From an uncultured Alphaproteobacteria bacterium (GTDB lineage: Bacteria > Pseudomonadota > Alphaproteobacteria > Methylaequorales > Methylaequoraceae), in NCBI GenBank assembly GCA_902613995.1, contig CACMJG010000006.1, positions 36,999 through 100,998 of the forward strand: DNA of 64,000 nt, in the 5' to 3' direction. The translations under genes and the position numbers were made by a program. Under the pieces are notes generated by a model. The model was not told the DNA's origin. It was given only the letters and a program-made list of their open reading frames with translations, and did not search any database. Below are positions 42,237-50,593 of the stretch, one piece after another; position 1 is the stretch's first letter, and each line of letters begins with the position of its first letter.

Positions 42237-42992
42237 TTACTTTTGCCTTTCTGATTTACCTTTACTTTCTTGGTTAATTTGGATTTCGTTCGGAATTTTA
42301 ATTCTTTGATCAACTTGCTTTTTCAAATCATTAACTTTTTGATTAAGTGTATGGATTTCTTTGAATAAAGCATGAATACTTTTTTTATTTGGATCGTCTA
42401 TAACGCCTTTTGATATTCCATAGGCTTTAAATGATTCGTTTAAATTACTCGACTCAATTTTTCTTGCCGGTACCCCAACATAGGTTATGTTTTCAGGAAC
42501 ATCTTTTAAAACAACTGCATTGGCACCAATTCTTGAGTTTTTTCCTATCACAACCGGGCCAAGTATTTGCGCACCAGACCCTACAATAACATTATCTCTT
42601 ATAGTCGGATGTCTTTTTATGTTTCTTTGGGAATCTGAATCTACTGAGGGAGAAAGTCCTCCCAATGTAGTTTGTTGATAAATAGTAACATTTTTTCCAA
42701 TAATTGTTGTTTCTCCAATGACTAGCCCAGCTCCATGATCTATAAAAAAACCTTCATCAATTTTGGCTGCAGGATGTATTTCAATTGAAGTTAAAATGCG
42801 TGAAAAACTACTAAGTATCCTAGCAATAAATTTTAATTTTAGTCGCCAAAGAAGATTACAAATTCTATGAATAAGTGTGGCGTGAAAGCCTGAGTATGTA
42901 AAAAAAATTTCGAGGTAGTGTCTTGCAGCTGGATCTCTTTTCATAGCTGCCTTCAAGTCAGAATGAATCAGGCTTAATAAATTTTTTGACAT
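42237..42992 (-). CDS. cysE: Serine O-acetyltransferase
   Basis: Makes O-acetylserine, the carbon acceptor for cysteine synthase. The 251-residue protein shows the N-terminal helices (DPAARHYLEIFF, GFHATLIHRICN) and the left-handed beta helix with IDHGAGLVIGET (catalytic His), TIYQQTTLGG and GANAVVLKDVP. The C-terminal 50 residues are a charged tail without the terminal Ile seen in CysK-bound forms, so a CysE-CysK complex is not obvious. The start is the ATG at 42992 (a TTG at 42998 precedes it). First gene of the cysE-isc-mnmA run. Confidence 0.95.
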   Translation of the reverse strand: MSKNLLSLIHSDLKAAMKRDPAARHYLEIFFTYSGFHATLIHRICNLLWRLKLKFIARILSSFSRILTSIEIHPAAKIDEGFFIDHGAGLVIGETTIIGKNVTIYQQTTLGGLSPSVDSDSQRNIKRHPTIRDNVIVGSGAQILGPVVIGKNSRIGANAVVLKDVPENITYVGVPARKIESSNLNESFKAYGISKGVIDDPNKKSIHALFKEIHTLNQKVNDLKKQVDQRIKIPNEIQINQESKGKSERQK

Positions 42993-43027
42993 GTTCAAAC
43001 TTTTGTATTATACACTTAACTGTTATT

Positions 43028-43052
43028 ATATCCTACCAATTTAGTCAAGTAT
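43028..43052 (-). promoter_or_regulatory. IscR type-1-like binding site upstream of cysE-isc
   Basis: On the minus strand this 25-base stretch begins ATACTTGACTAAATT and ends GGTAGGATAT. By my count it fits 22 of 25 positions of the Escherichia coli IscR type-1 consensus as I recall it (first half ATASYYGACT). It lies 36-60 bases upstream of the cysE start; a TATAAT at 43007-43012 could be the -10, placing the site over the -35. It also ends two bases before the divergent hydrolase ATG. No iscR gene lies in the operon. Confidence 0.6.
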
Positions 43053-43054
43053 AA

Positions 43055-43687
43055 ATGCCAGAAATCCACCTAAATGGTCCAATTGGAAGACTCGAAGCTC
43101 GATACACTCATAATAACGAAGCTAGTTCCCCATCAGTACTAATTTTACATGCTCATCCCGGTCATGGTGGAAACATGAATAACCCACTATCTCTTCAGCT
43201 TCACAAATTTTTTTCGGACTTAGGCTTTTCCAGCCTTAGGTTTAATTTCAGAGGAGTTGGTAAATCAGATGGAGAGCATGATGGTAGCGAAGGTGAACTT
43301 GCTGATTCTGCAATCGCTCTAGACTGGCTTCAAAATCAAAATCAAGAGTCAAATCAGTACTGGGTTTGCGGTATTTCTTTTGGAGCATGGGTTGGTATGC
43401 AGTTACTGATGAGACGACCTGAAATACCTAAATTTGTTCTGATCAGTCCACCAGTAGGCAAATATGATTTTAACTTTCTAGCTCCGTGTCCAGCTTCGGG
43501 TTTGGTAATCTCAGCCGAAAAAGACAATCTAGTAGACAACAGTGCAGTTTCAGATGCAGTTAAAAAACTTAACAAACAAAAATCAATAGAAGTTAAGCAT
43601 GAACTGATCAGATCCACTGATCATTTTTTTTCAAATAATGAACATAAAGTAATTGAGAAAATAAAAAAGTATATTGAAGATAATTAG
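43055..43687 (+). CDS. Alpha/beta hydrolase of the COG2945 type
   Basis: A 210-residue small hydrolase. The first strand motif LHAHPGHGGNMNN carries the oxyanion region, FNFRGVGKSDG follows, and the nucleophile is Ser108 in CGISFGAWVG. The acid is probably in VISAEKDNLVD and the His in STDHFFS. The start at 43055 matches the family N terminus (MPEIHLNGPIGRLEARY), but leaves only two bases to the IscR-like site, so its mRNA may be short-leadered. Substrate is unknown, probably a small ester. It ends overlapping anmK by four bases. Confidence 0.88.
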   Translation: MPEIHLNGPIGRLEARYTHNNEASSPSVLILHAHPGHGGNMNNPLSLQLHKFFSDLGFSSLRFNFRGVGKSDGEHDGSEGELADSAIALDWLQNQNQESNQYWVCGISFGAWVGMQLLMRRPEIPKFVLISPPVGKYDFNFLAPCPASGLVISAEKDNLVDNSAVSDAVKKLNKQKSIEVKHELIRSTDHFFSNNEHKVIEKIKKYIEDN

Positions 43688-44805
43688 TTTGGAAAATATA
43701 TACTTCCAGATGTTGAACTTTTTACACATCCAGTAGTGCTTGGAAAAGATGATGGTAATTTTTTTAAGGTTCTTACAGCGATATATGCAAAAGCAGATGA
43801 TTCAATAAAAAAGGGATTCATTTTGTAATTAAGTGTCGTTGTTACAATTTCGCCAGATAAAAGTTGTTTTATGTCAGACATAAGTGTGTTATTTTCTACC
43901 CCACCTCCTGAGAAAATCCATTTATCTATATTTAAATTAATTCTTAATTTTAAATTTAATAACTGAAAGGCAGTAAAGTATGTAAGAGTTCTTAAAACGT
44001 CAAATTTATTAAAGTTTTTTTTTTTTAAAAACTCGTCTAATTTAAAAAAAGCATTATCAAATGAAACAGGAAATGGAAAATTCAAAAAAGGTTTCTTTTT
44101 CCATTTTTTTAAAAGCTCTTCTAATAATTTTCCGTTTTTAGCTAAATTTCCTTTATCATCAAAATTTTTGTTAAATGTCTTAAGACAAAACTCGTCAATT
44201 AACTTATTTCCTGGACCAATATCCGAAGCTACTAATTTTGTCTTACCATTTAAAAAAGTAAAATTTGTAATTCCACCAATATTTACCACCATTATATTTT
44301 TATTTTTTTCTGAAAATTGGCTTTGATGAAATATTGGAACTAATGGAGCCCCTTGACCTTTCATTTTAATATCATTATCTCTGAAGTTAGCAACTACAGT
44401 GGTGTTGAGACTTTTAGACAAAAAATTTGGCTTTCCTAGTTGAATTGAAATTCCATACTTAGGTTGGTGAATAATTGTATTACCGTGAACACCTATAACA
44501 TCAAGGTTTTTCATTTTCGAACCATTTTTTAATCTAAAATCTTTAATAAGTTTTAAAACTAGCTCGCTAAACTTTTGGTTTATGTACCTGAATTCTTTTG
44601 AATCTCTAATTGATTTGCTTTCAGACTTTACTGTTTTTTTAATTAATTTTTTAATGCTATTTTTAAAATTTTTATTAAATTCATAATATTCATTTACCAA
44701 GGTTTTTATGTTAAATTTACCATCAGTTTTTATCAAAGAAAAATCCAAACCATCTAATGATGTTCCACTCATAATACCTAAGGAACAATATTCTTTTTTT
44801 TTCAT
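43684..44805 (-). CDS. anmK: Anhydro-N-acetylmuramic acid kinase
   Basis: Phosphorylates and opens 1,6-anhydro-MurNAc released from cell-wall turnover. The 373-residue protein has GIMSGTSLDGLD at the N terminus, VIGVHGNTI, the GQGAPLVPIFH motif, NIGGITNFTF and DIGPGNKLIDEF, and FSGGGVENNTL near the C terminus. Full length. It pairs functionally with the amidase and penicillin-binding protein encoded nearby. Divergent from tyrS with a 30-base gap. Confidence 0.94.
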   Translation of the reverse strand: MKKKEYCSLGIMSGTSLDGLDFSLIKTDGKFNIKTLVNEYYEFNKNFKNSIKKLIKKTVKSESKSIRDSKEFRYINQKFSELVLKLIKDFRLKNGSKMKNLDVIGVHGNTIIHQPKYGISIQLGKPNFLSKSLNTTVVANFRDNDIKMKGQGAPLVPIFHQSQFSEKNKNIMVVNIGGITNFTFLNGKTKLVASDIGPGNKLIDEFCLKTFNKNFDDKGNLAKNGKLLEELLKKWKKKPFLNFPFPVSFDNAFFKLDEFLKKKNFNKFDVLRTLTYFTAFQLLNLKLRINLNIDKWIFSGGGVENNTLMSDIKQLLSGEIVTTTLNYKMNPFFIESSAFAYIAVRTLKKLPSSFPSTTGCVKSSTSGSIYFPN

Positions 44806-44835
44806 CTTTATTATTATAACCTATTCTCAAATAGT

Positions 44836-46116
44836 ATGTTAAAAGATTTTTACAATTCGGTTTTAGAGAGAGGCTTCCTACATCAATCCACTGATGAAAA
44901 AGGAATTAAGCGAGCTCTATCAAAAGAAACAACAGGCTACATTGGGTTTGATTGCACATCTGATAGTTTACATGTCGGCTCACTTTTACCTTTAATGCTC
45001 TTGAGGCTTTTTCAAAAGTCTGGACATAAACCGATTATCTTAGTTGGAGGCGGAACAACACTAATTGGGGATCCATCAGGAAAAGACGAAACAAGAAAAA
45101 TTCTAAAAAAAAATGACATTGATTTTAATAAAAAAAAACTTGAAGCTATATTTAAAAAATTTTTATCTTTCGACGAATCAAAATCTAATTGTGCAATTAT
45201 AGTTGATAATTACGAATGGTTGTGCAAATTAAATTTAATTTCATTTCTTAGAGACATTGGTAGTAAATTCTCAATTAATAGAATGCTTGGCTTGGAATCT
45301 ATAAAACAAAGACTAAAAAGAGAACAACATTTAAGTTTTTTAGAGTTTAACTATTCAATTTTTCAAGCCTACGATTTTTTGGTTCTCAATCAAAAATATG
45401 ACTGCAAAATACAATTTGGAGGATCCGACCAATGGGGCAATATTGTTTCAGGAATAGATTTAATAAAAAAAGAAAAGAATAAACAGGTTTATGGATTAAC
45501 ATCTCCACTTATAACTAGTGCAACAGGAAAAAAAATGGGTAAAACAAACACAGGGGCTGTTTGGCTTTCTGAATCAAAATTTTCAGTCATGGATTTCTGG
45601 CAATATTGGAGAAATACCGACGACAAGGATGTTATAAAATTTTTAAAACTATTTACTGAGATAGAAATTCGTGAAATTGAAAATTACAAGAATTTAAAAG
45701 GTTCAGAATTAAATAAATTAAAAGTTCTTTTGGCTAATGAGGTTACGTCCCTCTGCCATAGTACGGAAAAAGCAAAAAATGTAGAAGTTGAATCAAAAAA
45801 GGTTAGAGACTCCGTAGATATTGATTCTAATATTATTGAGGAGTGCAAAAAAAAAATATCAATTAAAAAAGAAGCTCTAAACAAAGGTATAAGTCTTAAA
45901 CAAATCTTGATTGATCTTGATCTTTCAAATTCAAATGGTGAATCTAAAAGACTTATTGAACAAGGTGCTGTTAAAATCAACCAAATTTTAGTGGAAGACA
46001 AAGATATTTGTATAAGTAAAGAAAACTTTATTGCACACCCTAACAAAAAAGAGTCTTTCTACTCAATTGTATTTGTAGGAAAAAAAAGATACGGACTAAT
46101 AGAGTTAGTCTCCTAG
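44836..46116 (+). CDS. tyrS: Tyrosyl-tRNA synthetase
   Basis: Charges tRNA-Tyr. The 426-residue class I synthetase has YIGFDCTSDSLHVGSLLPLM with the HIGH-like HVGS at 46-49, the FQAYDFLVL stretch, FGGSDQWGNIVSGIDLI, and a KMSKS-like GKKMGKT near residue 235. A C-terminal S4-like RNA-binding domain (RLIEQGAVKINQ) closes the protein. Full length; its stop overlaps the convergent AsmA-like gene by 12 bases. Confidence 0.96.
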   Translation: MLKDFYNSVLERGFLHQSTDEKGIKRALSKETTGYIGFDCTSDSLHVGSLLPLMLLRLFQKSGHKPIILVGGGTTLIGDPSGKDETRKILKKNDIDFNKKKLEAIFKKFLSFDESKSNCAIIVDNYEWLCKLNLISFLRDIGSKFSINRMLGLESIKQRLKREQHLSFLEFNYSIFQAYDFLVLNQKYDCKIQFGGSDQWGNIVSGIDLIKKEKNKQVYGLTSPLITSATGKKMGKTNTGAVWLSESKFSVMDFWQYWRNTDDKDVIKFLKLFTEIEIREIENYKNLKGSELNKLKVLLANEVTSLCHSTEKAKNVEVESKKVRDSVDIDSNIIEECKKKISIKKEALNKGISLKQILIDLDLSNSNGESKRLIEQGAVKINQILVEDKDICISKENFIAHPNKKESFYSIVFVGKKRYGLIELVS

Positions 46117-48990
46117 AAAGTTTTTAATAATATTTGGAACAAAAACAGAGATTGGGTTGTAAAAGACCTCGTACTCACCATCAATCTTTTCAACCTTAAA
46201 TTTAGCCCCTATCAAACCATCCTCTGGTGAACCAGCAGTTACAATATCTCCAACAATCGGGAATTTTGTTATAAGAGTATTTATAGTATAAGCTGGAATA
46301 ATAGATCCATTCATTAAAAAATAGTCGTCGTTTAAACCAATGACACTATCGAACTGAATACCAAGCTCGCTCCCCTTTAAAAGACTATCAACAACTTTAA
46401 ATTTATCGTTTTCTAATTTATATTTTGCATTAAAGTTATTAAAAATAATTCCACCATCTTTTAATTTCTGTGCAAACCCGTCTAAAGAAAAAATACTAAA
46501 AAAATTAGCAAGAAAAGGAGCGTCAAAAAAAACAATGTTTTTTCCAGCTATGGCCCCTTCATAATTCTCAGAATTTTCTTTCTTTAAACCTTCAATTTTT
46601 AAACTACCTTTATTAATATTAAAATCTAAATCTAAAATATTGAGTAAGCCAGGGATATAATTCGACTCCAGTATAAATTCTTTATTCGCCTCTTTTTCAC
46701 TGATTGAAAGCTTATGGAAATCATTTTCGCCGACTAGACTAACACTAATTTTTTGAAAAAAATTATTCAACTTTTTAGCGTATATGATTGAATTTGAAAA
46801 TTTCATATCTCCAATTTTGAAATCATTTATTTTCAAATCTAATTCAAAGTCCTCTATTTTAAAATTATCTTCTTCAAAAATATCTATAGAATCTAATGAC
46901 AATTTGTTTGCGTTTATTAGAAATTTATTATTCTCTCCCTCATATTTTAAATTAAAATCCTGTTTAGGAGATTTAAAAGTCTGAACATCAAGCTCAATTA
47001 ATTTAGTTAAATTAAATATTGAATTAACTTCTACATTTAAGTTACTAGTTTTTATATCTGCAAACCCAGAAAAAGAATTATCATAAGGTCTTATTAGAAA
47101 TCTTAATTTACCATTATTCAAATCCAAATTTGGACCAAGAAAATCTGATTTTAAATTCAAATTTTCAAGATCCCCTAACCCTTCAATTTTTGAAAATCCA
47201 TTATTATCCTCAATTATATTATATAATATTTCAGACTCTCCTTGTATTATAAAATCACCTTCAGGAAAAAAATATTCTGTGAAAGATGGTTTAAGAGTAT
47301 ATTTACCTTTTATTTCGTCTTTAAATCCTTCATTAATATTTGATTGTTCACCACTAAATTCGGTATTAGAGTTAAATATTTTACCTCCACCGTTGTAAAA
47401 AACTTTTGAATTGTTGATTTGGATATTTAAATAAAAGTCATTTAAATCATGATTATTAAAAATATTTTGGAATGTAGAATCCACTATAGCAACGTTTGAA
47501 TCATAAATTATACTCTCTGTTGACAAATCAACCAAAAGAGGAAATTTTAAATTAAGATCTATTTTAGTATCACCTCTTATATTCCTTAACTTTGAAAAAT
47601 TTTTTTTATTAATAGGAGAAGTATCTAAATAATTTATTACATCTTGATTTTTTGAAAATATTTCTAAGAAAACGTCAGCATTTTCAAAATCACTTTCTAG
47701 ATCTTTCAATTTTACGATGCCGTTTCTTATATTAAGACCTTGAGATTGCCCTGAATTAATTGTGAATATTATTTCGTCATTTCTTATTTTTGCAAAGCCA
47801 TATATATTTTCAATTACAGGCATTGATTCCATATATCTAATTTTTGTATTATTAAAATCAAACTTTCCTTTTAAATTTTCAAATAAAAACTCGTCATCCT
47901 TTTTAAAAATATTCAAACTTAACAAAACATTAAATATATCACCTTTTGAATTATTATTCATCCAAACATAAACTGATTCTTTGAAATCAACCGGCCACAA
48001 ATTTAACAATTCTTTTACATTAATCTTTTCTACATCCACTAAAAATGTTGCGGAGGTTCTAAGTTTTGGATCAATTCTCAAAACAAATTTAATTTTAGAA
48101 TCCTGATGTTTGAAATCTAATATTATGTCTAAAAATTCTTGATTCTTCTCTCCGAAGATTACGGTATTATTAAGATTTATTGTTTCAAAACCGTAATAAG
48201 TCGGATATTTAAAATTGCCAACAAGGTTTAGATTAAAAATAACTTCATCAATTTGTTTATCTTTATTAATTATAAATTTTGACGATCCAGATAAATTTAA
48301 ATTACTTAGTGAAACAGAATGAAAGTTAAAAATATGTTTTACAAAATCAAGATTAAACTCACTTAATTCAAGACTTACTTCATTTGCATAATTTTTATTT
48401 GATACATTAAGTAAAAAAAAATTCTCAACAGAATTGATTTCAGAGACTGAAAGATACAATTCTTCGTTATTAAAATTAAAGTCAATTAAGTATTTTTTTA
48501 TATCTTCGTCATTAATTGTAAGTTTAACTTTAGTATTTACAATTTGAATGTTTGAAAAATTTTTAAAAAAGTCAAAATTTGATTTTAACTGTTCTGAGGT
48601 TGTTAAAGGATCATTTTTGTTTTCAGAATTTCTCACAAGACTAATATCAATATCTCCATCAAAAATTTTTAAAGATGTATTAAAAAGGTTTTTTTCAAAT
48701 GTAAGATCAAGTGTTATTAAAATATTTGGAAAATAAGAGTCTTCATAAACAAGGTCTTCTACAAGCAATTCAAAGTTTTTGGTAACTTTGTTGAAACTTA
48801 AAAACACATCCCCAATCTCTTCGACTTTAATTTTTTCAAAAATTTTACTTTCTCTATCAAAAAAATCTAAAAAGTTTATTTTTACCGGCTTAAGAGATAC
48901 TATAAAAATGAAAGATGAAATAACAGTAAAGAAAACCAAAAAAATAATTGAAATAAAAAATGATAATCTAATTTTTCTTTTTGATTTCAT
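46105..48990 (-). CDS. AsmA-like/YhdP-type large inner-membrane protein (DUF3971)
   Basis: A 961-residue protein with one N-terminal membrane helix (about 7-30) and a very long periplasmic part made of repetitive beta strands. The LGDLENLNLKS and GFADIKTSN stretches, and the C-terminal GAIAGKNIVFFDAPFLANFFS to FPIVGDIVTAGSPEDGLIGAKF, fit the DUF3971/AsmA C-terminal family. Such proteins form bridge-like grooves that carry phospholipids between membranes (YhdP, TamB, YicH group). The ATG at 48990 was chosen as the helix follows at once; earlier in-frame codons would run into the divergent bcp gene. It stands beside tyrS and bcp, an order I associate with alphaproteobacteria. Confidence 0.83.
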   Translation of the reverse strand: MKSKRKIRLSFFISIIFLVFFTVISSFIFIVSLKPVKINFLDFFDRESKIFEKIKVEEIGDVFLSFNKVTKNFELLVEDLVYEDSYFPNILITLDLTFEKNLFNTSLKIFDGDIDISLVRNSENKNDPLTTSEQLKSNFDFFKNFSNIQIVNTKVKLTINDEDIKKYLIDFNFNNEELYLSVSEINSVENFFLLNVSNKNYANEVSLELSEFNLDFVKHIFNFHSVSLSNLNLSGSSKFIINKDKQIDEVIFNLNLVGNFKYPTYYGFETINLNNTVIFGEKNQEFLDIILDFKHQDSKIKFVLRIDPKLRTSATFLVDVEKINVKELLNLWPVDFKESVYVWMNNNSKGDIFNVLLSLNIFKKDDEFLFENLKGKFDFNNTKIRYMESMPVIENIYGFAKIRNDEIIFTINSGQSQGLNIRNGIVKLKDLESDFENADVFLEIFSKNQDVINYLDTSPINKKNFSKLRNIRGDTKIDLNLKFPLLVDLSTESIIYDSNVAIVDSTFQNIFNNHDLNDFYLNIQINNSKVFYNGGGKIFNSNTEFSGEQSNINEGFKDEIKGKYTLKPSFTEYFFPEGDFIIQGESEILYNIIEDNNGFSKIEGLGDLENLNLKSDFLGPNLDLNNGKLRFLIRPYDNSFSGFADIKTSNLNVEVNSIFNLTKLIELDVQTFKSPKQDFNLKYEGENNKFLINANKLSLDSIDIFEEDNFKIEDFELDLKINDFKIGDMKFSNSIIYAKKLNNFFQKISVSLVGENDFHKLSISEKEANKEFILESNYIPGLLNILDLDFNINKGSLKIEGLKKENSENYEGAIAGKNIVFFDAPFLANFFSIFSLDGFAQKLKDGGIIFNNFNAKYKLENDKFKVVDSLLKGSELGIQFDSVIGLNDDYFLMNGSIIPAYTINTLITKFPIVGDIVTAGSPEDGLIGAKFKVEKIDGEYEVFYNPISVFVPNIIKNFLGD

Positions 48991-49048
48991 AATATCTTTA
49001 CTAATATAACTTACGTGATAAAAAACTGTACATAAATTGTAATTAATT

Positions 49049-49501
49049 ATGAAAATTGGACAAAAACTTACTAACTTAAAATTTATAATTGACAAAGATA
49101 CTGTAATTTCTTCATCTGACCTTGCCGGTAAGAAACTAGTTATCTATTTTTATCCAAAGGACGATACACCAGGATGTACAAAAGAAGCATTAGAATTTTC
49201 AAATCTCAAAAATGATTTCGATAAAAAAAATGTAAATATAATAGGAGTCTCTAAAGACTCCATTGAAAAACATCAAAAATTTATTTCTAAACATAACCTA
49301 AGTCTAAAGTTGGCTTCAGACGAAAATCTCAAAATATGCGAAACATTTAAAGTTTGGGTTGAAAAGTCAATGTATGGAAAAACATATATGGGTATTGAAA
49401 GATCAACATTTTTATTTGATGAAAATCTTCAATTAATTCAATCTTGGAGAAAAGTCAAGGTCAACGGGCATGCACAAGAAGTTTTAAACTCGATTGACTA
49501 A
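49049..49501 (+). CDS. bcp: Peroxiredoxin, Bcp/PrxQ family
   Basis: Reduces peroxides with a thiol. The 150-residue protein has FYPKDDTPGCTKEA with the peroxidatic Cys43. The usual resolving Cys five residues later is Leu48, so it is a 1-Cys type or uses another Cys (KICETF, near 108). KTYMGIERSTFLFD and SWRKVKVNGHAQEVL are family features. It starts 58 bases from the AsmA-like gene and its stop overlaps prfB's by four bases. Confidence 0.94.
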   Translation: MKIGQKLTNLKFIIDKDTVISSSDLAGKKLVIYFYPKDDTPGCTKEALEFSNLKNDFDKKNVNIIGVSKDSIEKHQKFISKHNLSLKLASDENLKICETFKVWVEKSMYGKTYMGIERSTFLFDENLQLIQSWRKVKVNGHAQEVLNSID

Positions 49502-50593
49502 TTAAATTTTATCAGCTGATTTTCTAAGAAAAAATCAATCTTGCCATCAAGTACACCACTTGTGTCAGAGGTCTGCTTATTTGTACGATGGTCCTTAACC
49601 ATTGTGTAGGGTTGAAGAATATATGACCTTATTTGATTACCCCAGCCAATCTCACCTCTTTCATCTCTATTTTTTTTATTTTCTTCTTCCTCCTTAATTA
49701 TTTGTTTTTCGTATAACTTGGATTTAAGCATTTCTATTGCCAATGACTTATTTCTATGTTGAGACCTGCTACTTTGACATTGAACGGAAATTTTTGTGGG
49801 TAGATGCGTAATTCTTATTGCACTGTCTGTTTTGTTCACATGCTGACCGCCAGCTCCCGATGCTCGGAATGTATCTATTTTAATATCTTTGTCAGATATT
49901 ATAATTTCAACACTACTATCTATTTCAGGATAACAATAAACGGAAGCAAAACTAGTGTGTCTCCTAGACTGAGAGTCAAATGGCGAAATCCTTACGAGTC
50001 GGTGAACACCATTTTCATACTTTAGCCATCCATATGAATTTTCTCCTTTTACTTTAAATGTTAAAGATTTATAGCCAGCTTCTTCACCAATATTCTGATC
50101 AACTAACTCTGTATTAAAACCTTTTGAATCGCACCATCTATTATACATTCTAAACAAAATTGCTACCCAATCCTGAGACTCAACTCCACCTGCTCCAGAA
50201 TGAATTTCCACCAAAGAATTATTAGAATCAGCCTTTCCAGTCAAAAGAGTTTCGAGATAAAGTTTGGTTAAATTTTTTTCAATTCTAATAAATTCACATT
50301 TTAAATCATTTAGAAGTTCTTTATCGTTGCTATTATCTGAAATAGAAAATAACTCTCGCGTATCTTTGAAATTTTCTTCATTATTCTCGATAGAGTTTAA
50401 AAAATTTATTAAAAAATTTTTTCTTTTCATATCTTTATTTAGAAGATCGTGATTTTTCCAATTTTTCTGATCTTGAAGCCTTGAATCAATTAACCTGAGC
50501 TCATCATTTAAGCCTTTTTTTTCAAACGAACCCCCTTAGGTTCTCTATCAAACCTTGTAACTTTAAAATCAAATCTGCACTTTCGTTACTCAT
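49498..50593 (-). CDS. prfB: Peptide chain release factor 2, with programmed +1 frameshift
   Basis: Releases the chain at UGA and UAA. The full protein of 364 residues is made only if the ribosome shifts +1 at an in-frame TGA: 23 codons from the ATG at 50593, then GTT TGA at 50527-50522, then 341 codons in the next frame. SPF (residues 203-205) marks recognition of TGA; GGQ (248-250) is in the hydrolysis loop SGAGGQHVNK. Its ATG shares a base with the mrcA stop (TAATG). Read without the shift, the gene would look truncated at the N terminus. Confidence 0.95.
50522..50536 (-). other. Programmed +1 frameshift signal in prfB
   Basis: On the minus strand the signal reads AGGGGG TTC GTT TGA, with the Shine-Dalgarno-like AGGGGG at 50536-50531 and the stop TGA at 50524-50522. 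The spacing is identical to the Escherichia coli prfB site, where CTT TGA C is used; here GTT slips to TTT and the next base is A. The autoregulatory loop is thus conserved, with a Val codon at the slip site. Confidence 0.93.

Noticed and set aside
46105..49095. A 35-residue extension of the AsmA-like protein
   Set aside because: It would run across the divergent bcp start; the ATG at 48990 sits right before the membrane helix.
49498..50430. prfB read as a truncated gene starting at the internal ATG
   Set aside because: The missing N terminus is found upstream in another frame with the classical AGGGGG...TGA shift signal.
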